A stretch of 64,000 nucleotides of DNA from Nocardiopsis dassonvillei_B (GTDB lineage Bacteria > Actinomycetota > Actinomycetes > Streptosporangiales > Streptosporangiaceae). The position numbers were made by a program, and so were the translations under genes. Shown piece after piece: positions 23,972 through 33,414 of this stretch. The notes beneath the pieces are model-generated. The model did no database searches and was not told the origin of the DNA. It saw only the letters and a list, made by a program, of their open reading frames with translations. Location of the stretch: NCBI RefSeq assembly GCF_964273065.1, contig NZ_OZ186815.1, positions 868,001-932,000 on the forward strand. The letters are read 5' to 3'. Within the stretch, counting starts at the first letter, position 1. Each line of letters starts with the position of its first letter.

Positions 23972-25309
23972 TCACACCGCGGTGCGCGTGTCCGCCGCGG
24001 CGCGGGTGTCCTTGACCCGGATGCGCTCACCGGCCGCGCCGCCGAGCGCGGTGACGGCGCAGATGCCGATCAGGACCAGTACCGCGGGCCAGGACGCGCC
24101 GTCGTCCACGACCAGGAGCGCGGTGGCGATGAGCGGGAGGAACCCGCTGAGGGTTCCGGCGAGGTTGTATCCCAGGGAGACGCCGCTGTAGCGGAGCCGG
24201 GGCGGGAAGAGGTCGGCCAGCAGGGTGCCGGTGACGGCGTAGGCCAGGGTGATGAGGCAGATGCCGGTGGTCACCGCGACGGTGATCGCCCAGGGGGCGC
24301 CCGTGTCGATGAGCCGGAAGAGGGGGAAGGCCGCCGCACCCGTGGCCACGGCGCCGATCACCGTCATCCGGCCCGGGCCGAAGCGCTCGGCCACGCGCCC
24401 GGCGACCAGGGTCGTGGCGATCTGGAGGACGGCGGCGACCAGGGTCGCATTCACGACGACCTGGCGGTCGACCTCCAGGACGGTGGAGGCGTAGGAGACC
24501 ACGAAGGTCGTCATCATGTAGAACCCGCCGACTCCCAGCAGGGCGGCGGCGACCGCCACGGCCAGGCGGCCCCCGGCCTCGCGGAACAGGGCCAGGGCGG
24601 GTACCTTGGCGCGGTCCTCCATCTCCACGAGTTCCTGGAAGACCGGGGACTCCTCCACCTTGAGGCGGATGTAGAGGGCGACGCCGAGCAGCGGGAAGGC
24701 CGCGAGGAACGGCAGGCGCCAGCCCCAGGCGTCGAACTCGGCCGCGGGCAGCATCAGCACGGCCGCGAAGGCGGCGGAGGAGATGAGCGTGCCGACCGGG
24801 GATCCGACCTGGACCAGGGCGGCGTACCGGGCACGCTGGCGCTCGGGGGCGTGCTCGATGGCGATGGTGATGGCACCGCCCCATTCGCCGCCCACGGCCA
24901 GCCCCTGGAGGAGCCGCAGGACCGCGAGCAACAGCGGCGCGGCGATCCCGATCGCGAGGTAGTCGGGGAGCACCCCGATGAGCCCGGTGGCGCAGCCGAT
25001 CATGACGATGGTCGTCAGCAGGGCGGGCCGCCGGCCGTAGCGGTCGCCGACGTAGCCGAAGATCAGCGCCCCGATCGGCCGGGCGGCGAAACCCACGCCG
25101 AAGGTCGCCAGGGACGCCATGAGGCCCGCGCCCGGGTCCATGTCGGTGAAGAACAGGCGGTTGAAGACCAGGGCGGCGGCCGTGCCGAACAGGAAGTAGT
25201 CGTACCACTCCAGGGCGGTCCCGACGAAGGCGGCGAAGGCGATCCGCCTGGCGTCGGCCGCGTTCACCTTCGGCCCTCGCCCGGGCGCGGCGGGGTCGGG
25301 TTGTGACAT
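23972..25309 (-). CDS. MFS transporter, metabolite:H+ symporter (MHS) family
   Basis: The 445-residue protein has 12 hydrophobic segments. It carries the MHS N-terminal signature FVGTALEWYDYFLFGTAAAL, the loop GYVGDRYGRRPALL between helices 2 and 3, and QGLAVGGEWGGA in helix 5. Relatives take up organic acids such as shikimate, alpha-ketoglutarate, proline or betaine. ATG 25309 follows CGGAGGA. The M20 deacylase gene follows in the same transcript, and a PucR-type regulator is divergent, so the substrate is probably an acylated amino acid or similar acid. Confidence 0.9.
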   Translation of the reverse strand: MSQPDPAAPGRGPKVNAADARRIAFAAFVGTALEWYDYFLFGTAAALVFNRLFFTDMDPGAGLMASLATFGVGFAARPIGALIFGYVGDRYGRRPALLTTIVMIGCATGLIGVLPDYLAIGIAAPLLLAVLRLLQGLAVGGEWGGAITIAIEHAPERQRARYAALVQVGSPVGTLISSAAFAAVLMLPAAEFDAWGWRLPFLAAFPLLGVALYIRLKVEESPVFQELVEMEDRAKVPALALFREAGGRLAVAVAAALLGVGGFYMMTTFVVSYASTVLEVDRQVVVNATLVAAVLQIATTLVAGRVAERFGPGRMTVIGAVATGAAAFPLFRLIDTGAPWAITVAVTTGICLITLAYAVTGTLLADLFPPRLRYSGVSLGYNLAGTLSGFLPLIATALLVVDDGASWPAVLVLIGICAVTALGGAAGERIRVKDTRAAADTRTAV

Positions 25310-25433
25310 GTGATCCTCCGGGAGATGTGCACCGGTCGGACGGAACGTGAACGACCAGGTGTGATACCGATCATCGTCTTGGAAAGAACAGGCCTCAACA
25401 AGCGCGGATCGCAACGGAACTCCCCCGTAGAAT

Positions 25434-26579
25434 GTGCACATGCACAAATCCGGACGGTCGGACGTCATCCGCCGCGCCGCGGAGGCGTGTCTGGAGGAGC
25501 TCGACTCCACCGCCGACGCCTACGTCCGCAGGGTTCGCGAGCTCCCCGGGTACGGCGAGACCGTCATCGACGACACGGAGCTGTACGGCACGGCCCGGGC
25601 CACACTCGAACTCCTGCTGGAACTGCTGCGGGGCCGGGACCGCTACGAGGAGCTGCGGGCCCACTCCGTCGAGGTGGGGCGCTCGCGCGCCCGCCGCGGG
25701 ATCCCCCTGGAGTCATTGCTGCGCGCCGTGCGCATGGACTTCCGCTTCCTGTGGGAGGCGATGCGCGCCCATGTCCCCGGGTCCGACGTCCTCGCCTTCT
25801 CCGAGGACGTCATCTCCATCTGGGAGGCGGTGGAGGTGCACACGACGCACGTGCAGACCGGGTACACCGACGAGATCGCGCGGGTGCGCGCGGAACTGGA
25901 GCTGGAGCACGCTTTCCTCCTCCGGCACCTGCTGAGCGGTTCCAGCACGGATGAGCGCCTGCACGCACAGGCGGCTCAGGCCCTGGGCCTGAGCACCGAC
26001 GGCGCCCACATCGTCGTGGTGGCCGACGGGGACCACGCGCGCGGCTTCAGGGACCGGATCCGCGGGATCCTGCCCGGCGCGGTCCTGCTCCGCTCGGACG
26101 GGGTCGAGTTCGCCCTCGTCCCCGCGGCGGACGTCACGGGCGCCGCCAGGGCAGCGCTGTCGCGGAACCCCGTGGGGATCTCCCCGAGCGCCCGCGGCCT
26201 CGGGGAGATCGCCCGGATGTGGCGGGTCGCCTGCGAGCTGGCGCCCTGGGCGCGGGAGGGTGCGGCGGCGACGGTCGAGAGCCACTGGACCCGGCTGGCG
26301 GGTGCGCGTCTGGGCGCGGTCGCCGAGGCTTTTTCCAGGGACGTCGGGGAAGCGCTCGGGAGGTTCTCCGAGCGGGAGAGGAACCTCCAGATCGAGACGG
26401 TCGAGAACTACTTCAGGACCGGTTCGGTCACCGAGGTCGCGCAGCGGATGTTCTGCCACCGCAACACGGTCATCAACCGCCTGCGCAGGTTCGCCGACGC
26501 CACCGGCCTCGACGTCTCCCGGCCGGTGGACGCGTCCGCGGCCCACCTGGCCCTGACGGGCCTGTCGGGCCTGCGTTAG
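25434..26579 (+). CDS. PucR family transcriptional regulator
   Basis: The protein is 381 residues. The N-terminal two-thirds are a helical sensor region followed by a GGDEF-like fold typical of CdaR/PucR proteins. The C-terminus has the PucR helix-turn-helix: VENYFRTGSVTEVAQRMF and CHRNTVINRLRRF. GTG 25434 and ATG 25440 are both possible starts, and no good Shine-Dalgarno sequence precedes either. The dyad TGTGC-ACAT-GCACA (25433-25446) covers both codons. It is divergent from the transporter/deacylase operon across 124 bp and is its probable activator. Confidence 0.88.
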   Translation: MHMHKSGRSDVIRRAAEACLEELDSTADAYVRRVRELPGYGETVIDDTELYGTARATLELLLELLRGRDRYEELRAHSVEVGRSRARRGIPLESLLRAVRMDFRFLWEAMRAHVPGSDVLAFSEDVISIWEAVEVHTTHVQTGYTDEIARVRAELELEHAFLLRHLLSGSSTDERLHAQAAQALGLSTDGAHIVVVADGDHARGFRDRIRGILPGAVLLRSDGVEFALVPAADVTGAARAALSRNPVGISPSARGLGEIARMWRVACELAPWAREGAAATVESHWTRLAGARLGAVAEAFSRDVGEALGRFSERERNLQIETVENYFRTGSVTEVAQRMFCHRNTVINRLRRFADATGLDVSRPVDASAAHLALTGLSGLR

Positions 26580-26648
26580 GGCCTGTTCCGGGTTCGGGCC
26601 ACGGTGGGGCGGGCAGTGCGACCGCGGCGGGGCCCGGCGGCGTGGGCG

Positions 26649-28178
26649 TCAGAGTCCGGCGGGCCCCTGAGGCGTGGGGGCCGGGCCGTCCTGGCGCGGA
26701 GCGTCCGGTCCTCCCGGGACGGCGCGGCGGCGCCGCGTCAGGAGGACGAACACCCCGACGGTGGCGGCCAGGGACAGCGCCGCCACCCCCCAGGAGGTCA
26801 GGTCCCAGGCCGCGGTGAGGTGGTCGGCCAGGACCCCGGGCTCGGAGTCGCCCAGGTCGCCGGCGGTCACCCGCGCGGCGACCTCCGACGAACCGGTGCG
26901 CGCGGCGACGATGCTGCTCAGCGCCGCTCCGAAGACCGCGATGACCAGGGCTTCGGCACCGCCGCGCAGCGTGTTGAGGAAACCCGCCGCCATGCCCGCC
27001 TTCTCGGGCCGGACGACGCTCATGGCCTGGCCGTCGGTGATGCCGAACGACAGGCCCATGCCGACCCCGATCAGGACCAGCGGGGCGGCCAGCCCCCACG
27101 CGCCGATGCCGGGGTGGAGCACGGTCAGCAGCGCGTTGCCCCCGGCCACGGACAGCAGCGCCGCCACGATCAGCAGGCGGGCCGACACGCCCCTGGTCAC
27201 CAGCCACCCGCCGAGGGAGGGCGCCACCAGTACCGGCGCGGTGAGCATCAGCATCATCAGGCCGGCCGTCTGGGCGGACACCCCCTGCACCCCCTGGAGG
27301 TAGGTGGGCAGGAAGACCAGCACGCCGAGGAAGCCGACCGAGGTGGTCAGGGTCGACAGGCACCAGGCCATGAAACGGCCGTCCCGGACCAGGTCCAGGT
27401 CCAGCACCGGTCGGGCGGCCCGCGCCTCGATGGCGAGGAAGAGCGCCATCAGCAGCGCACCGGCCGCCAGGGCGCCGATCACCGTCGGGCTCCCCCAGCC
27501 GGTTTCGGGCGCTTCGATGACCGCGTACATCACCAGGGTCAGGCTGAGCACGAAGGTCACCGCGCCGCCCCAGTCCACGCGGGGACGCTCGGGTGCGCGC
27601 GACTCGGCCATGAAGGCGGATGCGGCCAGGACGAGCAGACCGACCACGGCGTAGGCCAGGAACGCCGCCCGCCAGCCCACCGCGCCCACCAGCAGGCCCG
27701 ACAGGGTCGGCCCCACGGCGATGCCCACCCCGGCCATGGTGCCCATGGCCGCGAAGGCCCTGGTGCGCGCGGCGCCGTCGAAGGTGGTGGCCAGCAGGGC
27801 CCCGCCGCTGGCCATGATCGCGGCACCGCCCACACCGGTCGCCAGCCGGGCCGCGTCCAGGAGCAGGATGCCGCCGGCCAGGGCGCTGGCCACGTTGCCG
27901 GCGGAGAAGACGAGGGCCCCGATGACGAACAGCAGCCTGCGCCCGAACAGGTCGGACAGGGACCCGCAGACCAGGGTGCACGCGGCGAAGGTGAGGTTGT
28001 ACCCGGCCACGACCCAGTGCAGGGGAGCGCCCGAGGCCTCCAGTTCCCTGCCGATGCCCGGGACGGCGACCGCTGTCCCGGAGATCGACATGGCCACGAC
28101 CAGCACCCCCAGCATGACGCCGGCGAGCAGTATCCCCGGATGTGTTCTGCGCGCGGGCCGGGTACGGGTCGTGTTCAC
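26649..28178 (-). CDS. DHA2-type MFS drug exporter (EmrB/QacA family)
   Basis: The 509-residue protein has about 14 hydrophobic helices. It carries the helix 2-3 loop GSLSDLFGRRLLF and the motif-C-like segment GTMAGVGIAVGPTLSGLL in helix 5, the antiporter signature. It should export hydrophobic drugs or metabolites using the proton gradient. GTG 28178 has GGAGGAG upstream; an in-frame ATG at 28214 would overlap the -10 region, so it is rejected. The MerR-type promoter just upstream suggests induction by a MerR-family sensor that is not encoded next to it. Confidence 0.88.
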   Translation of the reverse strand: MNTTRTRPARRTHPGILLAGVMLGVLVVAMSISGTAVAVPGIGRELEASGAPLHWVVAGYNLTFAACTLVCGSLSDLFGRRLLFVIGALVFSAGNVASALAGGILLLDAARLATGVGGAAIMASGGALLATTFDGAARTRAFAAMGTMAGVGIAVGPTLSGLLVGAVGWRAAFLAYAVVGLLVLAASAFMAESRAPERPRVDWGGAVTFVLSLTLVMYAVIEAPETGWGSPTVIGALAAGALLMALFLAIEARAARPVLDLDLVRDGRFMAWCLSTLTTSVGFLGVLVFLPTYLQGVQGVSAQTAGLMMLMLTAPVLVAPSLGGWLVTRGVSARLLIVAALLSVAGGNALLTVLHPGIGAWGLAAPLVLIGVGMGLSFGITDGQAMSVVRPEKAGMAAGFLNTLRGGAEALVIAVFGAALSSIVAARTGSSEVAARVTAGDLGDSEPGVLADHLTAAWDLTSWGVAALSLAATVGVFVLLTRRRRAVPGGPDAPRQDGPAPTPQGPAGL

Positions 28179-28212
28179 GTGTCTCTCCTCCGTGTCGGAA
28201 ACCGTCACGGAC

Positions 28213-28243
28213 ATCCTTCAATCTCAACCAATGTTGAGGTCAA
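28213..28243 (-). promoter_or_regulatory. MerR-type promoter with 19-bp spacer upstream of the DHA2 exporter
   Basis: On the minus strand TTGACC (28243-28238) and AAGGAT (28218-28213) are separated by 19 bp, and the spacer region is occupied by the dyad CTCAAC-ATTG-GTTGAG (28238-28223). Overlong spacers filled by a dyad are the hallmark of MerR-family activated promoters. Sequence 28244-28600 carries no gene I can recognise. Confidence 0.6.
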
Positions 28244-28601
28244 GTGGTGAGCGAGCCCCCTCCGATGCGGGCATCGGCGCAGGTGGGCGTACCTGCTCGG
28301 GGGCCTCGGCTGCTTCGTCAGGTGCGGCCCCGGCCCGGTCGGCTCCTCGGGGACGCGGGTGGGGTCGGAGCGCCGCCCCACCCGTCGGCGCAGCGGTTCC
28401 GGTCCGACCGGGATCCCGGCCCGGGCGTACCGCCGTCCCGGCCGCCCGGGGACGACGGCGGGCGCCCGGCCGCCCGCCGCGGAGATCCCGTGGCCGCGGG
28501 TTCCCGGTGGAAGCCGCCGGGGCGGCGGGCCCGGGTCAGGCCGGGCGACGGCGGACGCGTCGTCGGCGCTGCGCCCCTCGTGCGGGCGGGCGGCGGCGCG
28601 C

Positions 28602-28635
28602 CCCGCCCCCGGGCACCGTGCCGGGGGCGGGCGGG
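28602..28635. terminator. GC hairpin after the lactonase-like gene
   Basis: CCCGCCCCCGGGCAC pairs with GTGCCGGGGGCGGG with a single bulge and a very short loop, ending beside the stop codon. It is the probable terminator of the exporter/BVMO/lactonase operon. Confidence 0.55.
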
Positions 28636-28636
28636 G

Positions 28637-29674
28637 TCAGCCGCCGTTGGACTGGCGGATGCCCTCGGCGAGCGCCTCGAAGGTGTGGATGAATCCGCCC
28701 GCCTCGCCGCTGACCGTCATGTAGGCGTCGGTCGTGCCCGGTCGGATGGCGACGTTGGTCGCCGAGTCCAGCCCCTCGGCGGCGTCGGCGGGCACACCGA
28801 CCGTCGCCAGGTGCTCGCCGAGCGGGCTGTACACGAAGATCCTCGGCTGGCCGTGAACGGCCTGGTAGAGGTTCCCCGCGGCGTCGACCGCGTTGGAGTC
28901 CACCCGGCTCGTGCCGCCGTCGAAGTGCAGCGCGGTGTGGGCCGACTCCACCGCGGTGCCGTCCCCGCTGAGCGCCAGGTGGTCGACGCGGTTCGCCCCG
29001 TACTGGCTCACCCACAGCCCCGTGAAGTCCTCGGTGAAGGAGATGCCGTTCGGCGCGGGGAGGCCCCCCGCCAGGACGGTCGCCTCCGCCGTGTCCCCGT
29101 CGATCCGGACCACCCGGCCCCGGGCCTCCCGGAACGGCCCGTCGAACCCGGTGGAGTCGCTGACGTACAGGTTCCCGGCCTCGTCGAAGGCCAGGTCGTC
29201 CGGCTGCATCACCGCCCCGTCGACCTCGCCGGAGAAGAACACGGTGCGGTCCTCCCCCTCGGCGGTGACGCTGTCGATCCTCCCGCCCGCGAAGTCGGTC
29301 AGGTAGAGGCGCCCGTCGGACGGGCTGAACTGGGCGGAGGTGTACGCGCCGTCCCCGTCGGTGAGGACGGCGTCCACCTCGCCGGAGCCGGTGTCCACCC
29401 GCAGCACCTTCGGCTCCCCCGCCGGGGCGGTGACGTCGACGACCAGCAGTCCTCCGTCCGGAGCGAGGACGGGTCCCTCCAGCAGGGTCATCCCCGTCGC
29501 CTCGTGGACGGACGTCACCTGGACGAGGAGTTCGGCCTCCGTCTCCGTTCCCCGGTCCGGGACCGGGTCCGAAGGCCCGGCGGCCGAGCAGGCCGTCGCC
29601 GCGCTCAGCAGGACGGGCACCGCGAGCGCCCGGGCCGCCGCCGCGCGCCGCCCGCCGAAGGGGTGCTGTTGCAT
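28637..29674 (-). CDS. Secreted lipoprotein, SMP-30/gluconolactonase-like beta-propeller
   Basis: The protein is 345 residues. An Arg-rich start and hydrophobic stretch end in LLSAATAC, a fair lipobox with Cys as residue 29 or so, so it is probably exported and lipid-anchored. The rest is a beta-propeller of the SMP-30/lactonase type with repeated blades such as PSDGRLYLTDFAGGRID, FDEAGNLYVSDSTG, GLPAPNGISF and VDAAGNLYQAVHG. The acidic and Asn residues in PNGISF and DSNAVD fit a calcium-dependent lactonase. It follows the Baeyer-Villiger monooxygenase by 117 bp, so hydrolysis of the lactone product is an attractive role, though the enzyme would be outside the cell. Confidence 0.78.
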   Translation of the reverse strand: MQQHPFGGRRAAAARALAVPVLLSAATACSAAGPSDPVPDRGTETEAELLVQVTSVHEATGMTLLEGPVLAPDGGLLVVDVTAPAGEPKVLRVDTGSGEVDAVLTDGDGAYTSAQFSPSDGRLYLTDFAGGRIDSVTAEGEDRTVFFSGEVDGAVMQPDDLAFDEAGNLYVSDSTGFDGPFREARGRVVRIDGDTAEATVLAGGLPAPNGISFTEDFTGLWVSQYGANRVDHLALSGDGTAVESAHTALHFDGGTSRVDSNAVDAAGNLYQAVHGQPRIFVYSPLGEHLATVGVPADAAEGLDSATNVAIRPGTTDAYMTVSGEAGGFIHTFEALAEGIRQSNGG

Positions 29675-29791
29675 GGGCTTCCTCCTCTGTTCGATGGCGC
29701 GGGCCGCCGGTACCGGGGCCGCGCGGGTCCACGGAGTGTCCGGGTCCGGTCCCGACCGGGCCGGAGCCGGGGCCGGGGCCGCGTCAGGGCG

Positions 29792-31585
29792 TCAGCGCCG
29801 GGGCCTCAGGACCTCGTGGAGACGGTCCTCGCGCCACCGCCTGAGCAGCCGGTGGAAGGCCACCGGACCGGGGCTGTAGGAGGAGCCGGCGTGGACGCCG
29901 GCGCCCTCGCGGTTGTAGTAGCCGGGTGTGCACTCGGCCTGGAACGCGGAGTTGTCGTACGCGGTCTCGCGCACCTCCCGTCCCCACGCCTCGGCCGCCT
30001 CCTGCGGGGGTTCGACCACCACGTCCCCGGCCTTGCGGGCCGCGGCGACGACGGCGGCGATGTGCTCGGCCTGCTCCAGCAGGATGTGCGCGAAGTTCAC
30101 GGAGTTGGCGTTCTGCAGCGCCCCCAGGTGGAAGAGGTTCGGGAAGCCGGGGCTGTAGAAGCCGTGCAGGGTGACGGGTCCGCGGCTCCAGGACGCGAGG
30201 AGCTCCCGGCCCCCGCGGCCGCGCACCGGGAGCGCGCCGGACAGCACCCCGGAGACGCCGACGTCGAACCCGGTGGCGAAGATGACGCAGTCGACCGGGT
30301 ACTCGGTGTCGCCGACCACGACCGCGTCCCCGGTCATGCGGGTGATGCCGCCGTGGTCGGCGGTGTCGACCAGGGTGACGTCGGGCCGGTTGAAGGTCTG
30401 GAGGTAGTGGTCGCTGAAGCAGGGCCGCTTGCACATGTACCGGTACCAGGGTTTGAGCAGCTCGGCCGTGGCCGGGTCGTCGACCATCTCGTCCACGCGT
30501 GCCCGGATCCGGTTCATCGTCTGCGCGTCCGCGAGTTCGTCGAGCCGCTCGCGCTCCTGCGGGGGGACGCTCGTGTCCAGAGCGCCGGAGACCACCTTGC
30601 GCTGGAGCCTCGCGGTGGAGGTCCAGCCGTCCCGGGTCAGGTCGGTCTCCACCGGCTCGCCGGAGACGACGGCGAGGAAGTTCTCCATGCGCTCGCGCTG
30701 CCAGCCGGGCCGCAGGGAGGCCGCCCACTCCGGGTCGGTGGGGCGGTTGTCGCGGACGTCCACCGACGAGGGCGTGCGCTGGAAGACGTACAGGTGCCCC
30801 GCGTCGCGCGCCACGTGCGGGATGACCTGCACGCCGGTGGCCCCCGTGCCCACGACCGCGACCCTCTTGTCGGCCAGGCCGTCGAGGCCGCCGTTCTGGT
30901 CGCCGCCGGTGTAGCCGTAGTCCCACCGGCTGGTGTGGAAGGTGTGGCCCCCGAAGTCCTCGATCCCCGGGATGCCCGGCAGCTTGGGCCGGGTCAGCGT
31001 GCCGGAGGAGGTGATGACGAACCGGGCGCGCATCCGGTCGCCGCGGTCGGTCTCCACCACCCACCCGTCCGCCCGGGAGTCCCAGTCCAGGGCGGTGACC
31101 CGGGTGTGGAACAGCGCGTCGCGGTACAGGTCGAAGGTCTCGGCGAGGGCCACGGCGTGGCGGCGGATCTCCTCGCCGGGTGCGTAGCGCCACTCCGGTA
31201 CGTACCCGACCTCCTCCAGGAGCGGCATGTAGGAGTAGGACTCGATGTCGCAGTGGATGCCCGGGTAGCGGTTCCAGTACCAGGTCCCGCCGAAGTCCCC
31301 GGCCTCGTCCGTCATCCGGATCGACTCCACGCCCGCCTGGCGCAGCCGGGCCCCGGTGACGAGGCCGCCGAACCCGCCGCCGATCACGAGCACCTCCACG
31401 GTGTCGGTCAGCGGTTCGCGCTCCCGGCGCGGGGTGTAGGGGTCCGTGGCGTAGTAGCCGAACTCGCCGGCGGCCGGACGGTACCGGACCGCCCCGTCGG
31501 GGCGCAGGCGGCGGTCCCGTTCGCGGGCGTACCTGGCCCGCAGGGCTTCGAGGTCGGTCTCGGGGGCGTGGTCCGCGGCTGACAT
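29792..31585 (-). CDS. Baeyer-Villiger monooxygenase
   Basis: The 597-residue flavoprotein has the FAD fold VLVIGGGFGGLVTGARL, the type I BVMO fingerprint FGGHTFHTSRWD (FxGxxxHxxxW) at about residues 215-226, and the NADPH fold VAVVGTGATGVQVI just after. The N-terminal extension of about 60 residues is as in cyclohexanone/steroid monooxygenases. It converts a ketone to an ester or lactone with NADPH and oxygen. ATG 31585 follows AGAGGAAA. Neighbours are an exporter upstream and a lactonase downstream, controlled by the divergent TetR gene. Confidence 0.93.
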   Translation of the reverse strand: MSAADHAPETDLEALRARYARERDRRLRPDGAVRYRPAAGEFGYYATDPYTPRREREPLTDTVEVLVIGGGFGGLVTGARLRQAGVESIRMTDEAGDFGGTWYWNRYPGIHCDIESYSYMPLLEEVGYVPEWRYAPGEEIRRHAVALAETFDLYRDALFHTRVTALDWDSRADGWVVETDRGDRMRARFVITSSGTLTRPKLPGIPGIEDFGGHTFHTSRWDYGYTGGDQNGGLDGLADKRVAVVGTGATGVQVIPHVARDAGHLYVFQRTPSSVDVRDNRPTDPEWAASLRPGWQRERMENFLAVVSGEPVETDLTRDGWTSTARLQRKVVSGALDTSVPPQERERLDELADAQTMNRIRARVDEMVDDPATAELLKPWYRYMCKRPCFSDHYLQTFNRPDVTLVDTADHGGITRMTGDAVVVGDTEYPVDCVIFATGFDVGVSGVLSGALPVRGRGGRELLASWSRGPVTLHGFYSPGFPNLFHLGALQNANSVNFAHILLEQAEHIAAVVAAARKAGDVVVEPPQEAAEAWGREVRETAYDNSAFQAECTPGYYNREGAGVHAGSSYSPGPVAFHRLLRRWREDRLHEVLRPRR

Positions 31586-31696
31586 GTGGTTTCCTCTCGG
31601 TTTCTCTCCGTGGCGCCGGACGGGTACGGCGGCGCCCAGGGGCCCCGCCCCGAACCGGGTCCGGGGCGGGCGGAGGGGGATGCGCCGGGGTCGGGC

Positions 31697-33175
31697 TCAG
31701 CGGTCCCCGGCGGTGGGGACGGCGGCTCCGGCTCCCGGAGACGGGGCCGGGGCCGGGGCCGGTTCGGCGGTCCTGCCGGGCAGGAAGGCGGCGATGGCGA
31801 GGGCGAGCAGAGCGGTCAGCCCGCCGAGGCCCATGAGCAGGGTGAAGGCCTCGCGGGCGGGGAAGACCTGCCCGCCCGCGGACATCGTGAGGCCGGCGAT
31901 GACCACACCCGCGACCGCGCCGGCCACCGAGGTGCCGATGGAGCGCATCAGGGTGTTGAGGCTGTTGGCCGCCGCGGTCTCCGAGCGGGGGACGGCGGCC
32001 ATCACCAGCGCGGGCATGGCCCCGTAGGCCAGGCCCACACCGGCTCCGATGACGGTGGAGGCGATCACCAGCTGCCAGATCCGGGCCATGAAGAACAGGC
32101 CCAGCCCGTAGCCGAGCGCGACCAGCGCGGCCCCGGCCAGCAGGGTCGTCTTGGGGCCGAAGGCCCGCGAGATTCGCGCCGAGACCGGCGACATCGCCAT
32201 CATGACCAGGCCGTTCGGCGCCATCACCAGTCCCGCGACCAGGATCGACCGCTCGAATCCGTAGCCGGTGGCCTGCGGGAGCTGGAGCAGCTGGGGCACG
32301 GTCAGGGACATCGCGAACATCGAGAAGCCGAACACCAGGGACGCGGTGTTGGTGAGCAGTACCTGGAGCCGCACGCTGACGCGCAGGTCGACCAGGGGCC
32401 GGGGAGTGCGCAGCTCCCACCAGGCCCAGGCCAGGAGGACCACGGCCGCGGCGACGAGCATGCCCTCGGGGATGCCGCTCCCCCATCCCCAGTCGGATCC
32501 CTTGGAGACCGCCAGCAGCAGGAGGAGCAGTGCGACGGACAGCCCCACCGAGCCGGGCAGGTCGAACCGGCCGCCGGTGCGCTCCCCGGAGTCGGGGATC
32601 AGCGACCGCACCAGCACCGCGACCACCGCGGCCAGGCCGGCGGCGGCCCAGAACAGCAGGTGCCAGTCGGCCTGCTGCACGACGAACGCGGCGGCCGGCA
32701 GCCCGAGCGCTCCCCCGACGCCGAGCGAGGCGCTCATCAGGGCGGTCGCCCCGCCGAGGCGTTCGGGCGGCAGCACGTCCCGCATGATGCTGATGCCGAG
32801 GGGGACGACCCCGGCGGCCAGCCCCTGGAGGGCGCGGCCGACCACCATGGGGACCAGGCCGGTGGCCAGGGCGCAGGTCACCGAACCGGCGACGAGCACG
32901 GCCAGGCTGAACAGCAGCATGCGCCGCTTGCCGTACATGTCCCCCAGGCGGCCGACCGTGGGCGTGGCGACCGCGGCGGCGAGCAGGGTGGCGGTGATCG
33001 TCCAGGCCGTGTCCGCGACGGTCGCCCCCAGGAGGGCGGGCAGCAGGGGGACGAGCGGGATGACCAGGGTCTGCATGAGAGAGACGACGATCCCGCCGGC
33101 GGCCAGGACCAGGACGACCACGTTGGGCCGTACGGGTCGTGGCCCGGCGGGCGCCCGGGTACGGACACTGCTCAT
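31697..33175 (-). CDS. DHA2-type MFS exporter, first gene of the BVMO operon
   Basis: The 492-residue protein has about 14 hydrophobic segments, including the loop GRLGDMYGKRRMLLFSL and LGVGGALGLPAAAFVV in helix 5. It should export a hydrophobic compound by proton antiport. ATG 33175 is chosen because the dyad and AT-rich promoter lie directly upstream, although the frame is open to 33346. It is followed by the BVMO and lactonase genes, and faces the TetR gene. Confidence 0.88.
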   Translation of the reverse strand: MSSVRTRAPAGPRPVRPNVVVLVLAAGGIVVSLMQTLVIPLVPLLPALLGATVADTAWTITATLLAAAVATPTVGRLGDMYGKRRMLLFSLAVLVAGSVTCALATGLVPMVVGRALQGLAAGVVPLGISIMRDVLPPERLGGATALMSASLGVGGALGLPAAAFVVQQADWHLLFWAAAGLAAVVAVLVRSLIPDSGERTGGRFDLPGSVGLSVALLLLLLAVSKGSDWGWGSGIPEGMLVAAAVVLLAWAWWELRTPRPLVDLRVSVRLQVLLTNTASLVFGFSMFAMSLTVPQLLQLPQATGYGFERSILVAGLVMAPNGLVMMAMSPVSARISRAFGPKTTLLAGAALVALGYGLGLFFMARIWQLVIASTVIGAGVGLAYGAMPALVMAAVPRSETAAANSLNTLMRSIGTSVAGAVAGVVIAGLTMSAGGQVFPAREAFTLLMGLGGLTALLALAIAAFLPGRTAEPAPAPAPSPGAGAAVPTAGDR

Positions 33176-33213
33176 GAGGGTACCCCCGTCTCCTGACGTG
33201 CACCGGCACAAAT

Positions 33214-33235
33214 TTAAGTCAGTTGCCTGACTTAA
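33214..33235. promoter_or_regulatory. TetR operator between exporter and tetR-like gene
   Basis: TTAAGTCA (33214-33221) and TGACTTAA (33228-33235) flank a 6-bp centre, in the only AT-rich patch of the divergent region and next to TAATATAA. It lies 39 bp upstream of the exporter ATG. This is the expected form and place of a TetR-family operator. Confidence 0.72.
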
Positions 33236-33414
33236 TATAACGGTGCGTACCGGACCGAATGCCCTTTCGGCCGGGGAGGGGGGACGAGAGGGACCGCTAC
33301 GGCGCCGCCAGCTGGGCCGGAGGACCACCGGTGTGGCCACCGTCACCCCCGCGGCCGACCGCGCCGCCTCCCGCCGGAGCGGACCCGGCGGACGGGATCG
33401 GTACGGTGGTCCCC

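Noticed and set aside
28244..31582. 1112-codon plus-strand open frame
   Set aside because: Antisense to the lactonase-like and BVMO genes; no domain-like motif, composition typical of GC-rich shadows.
29784..33209. 1141-codon minus-strand open frame
   Set aside because: Same strand but different frame from the BVMO and exporter genes, which have clear family motifs; this frame has none.
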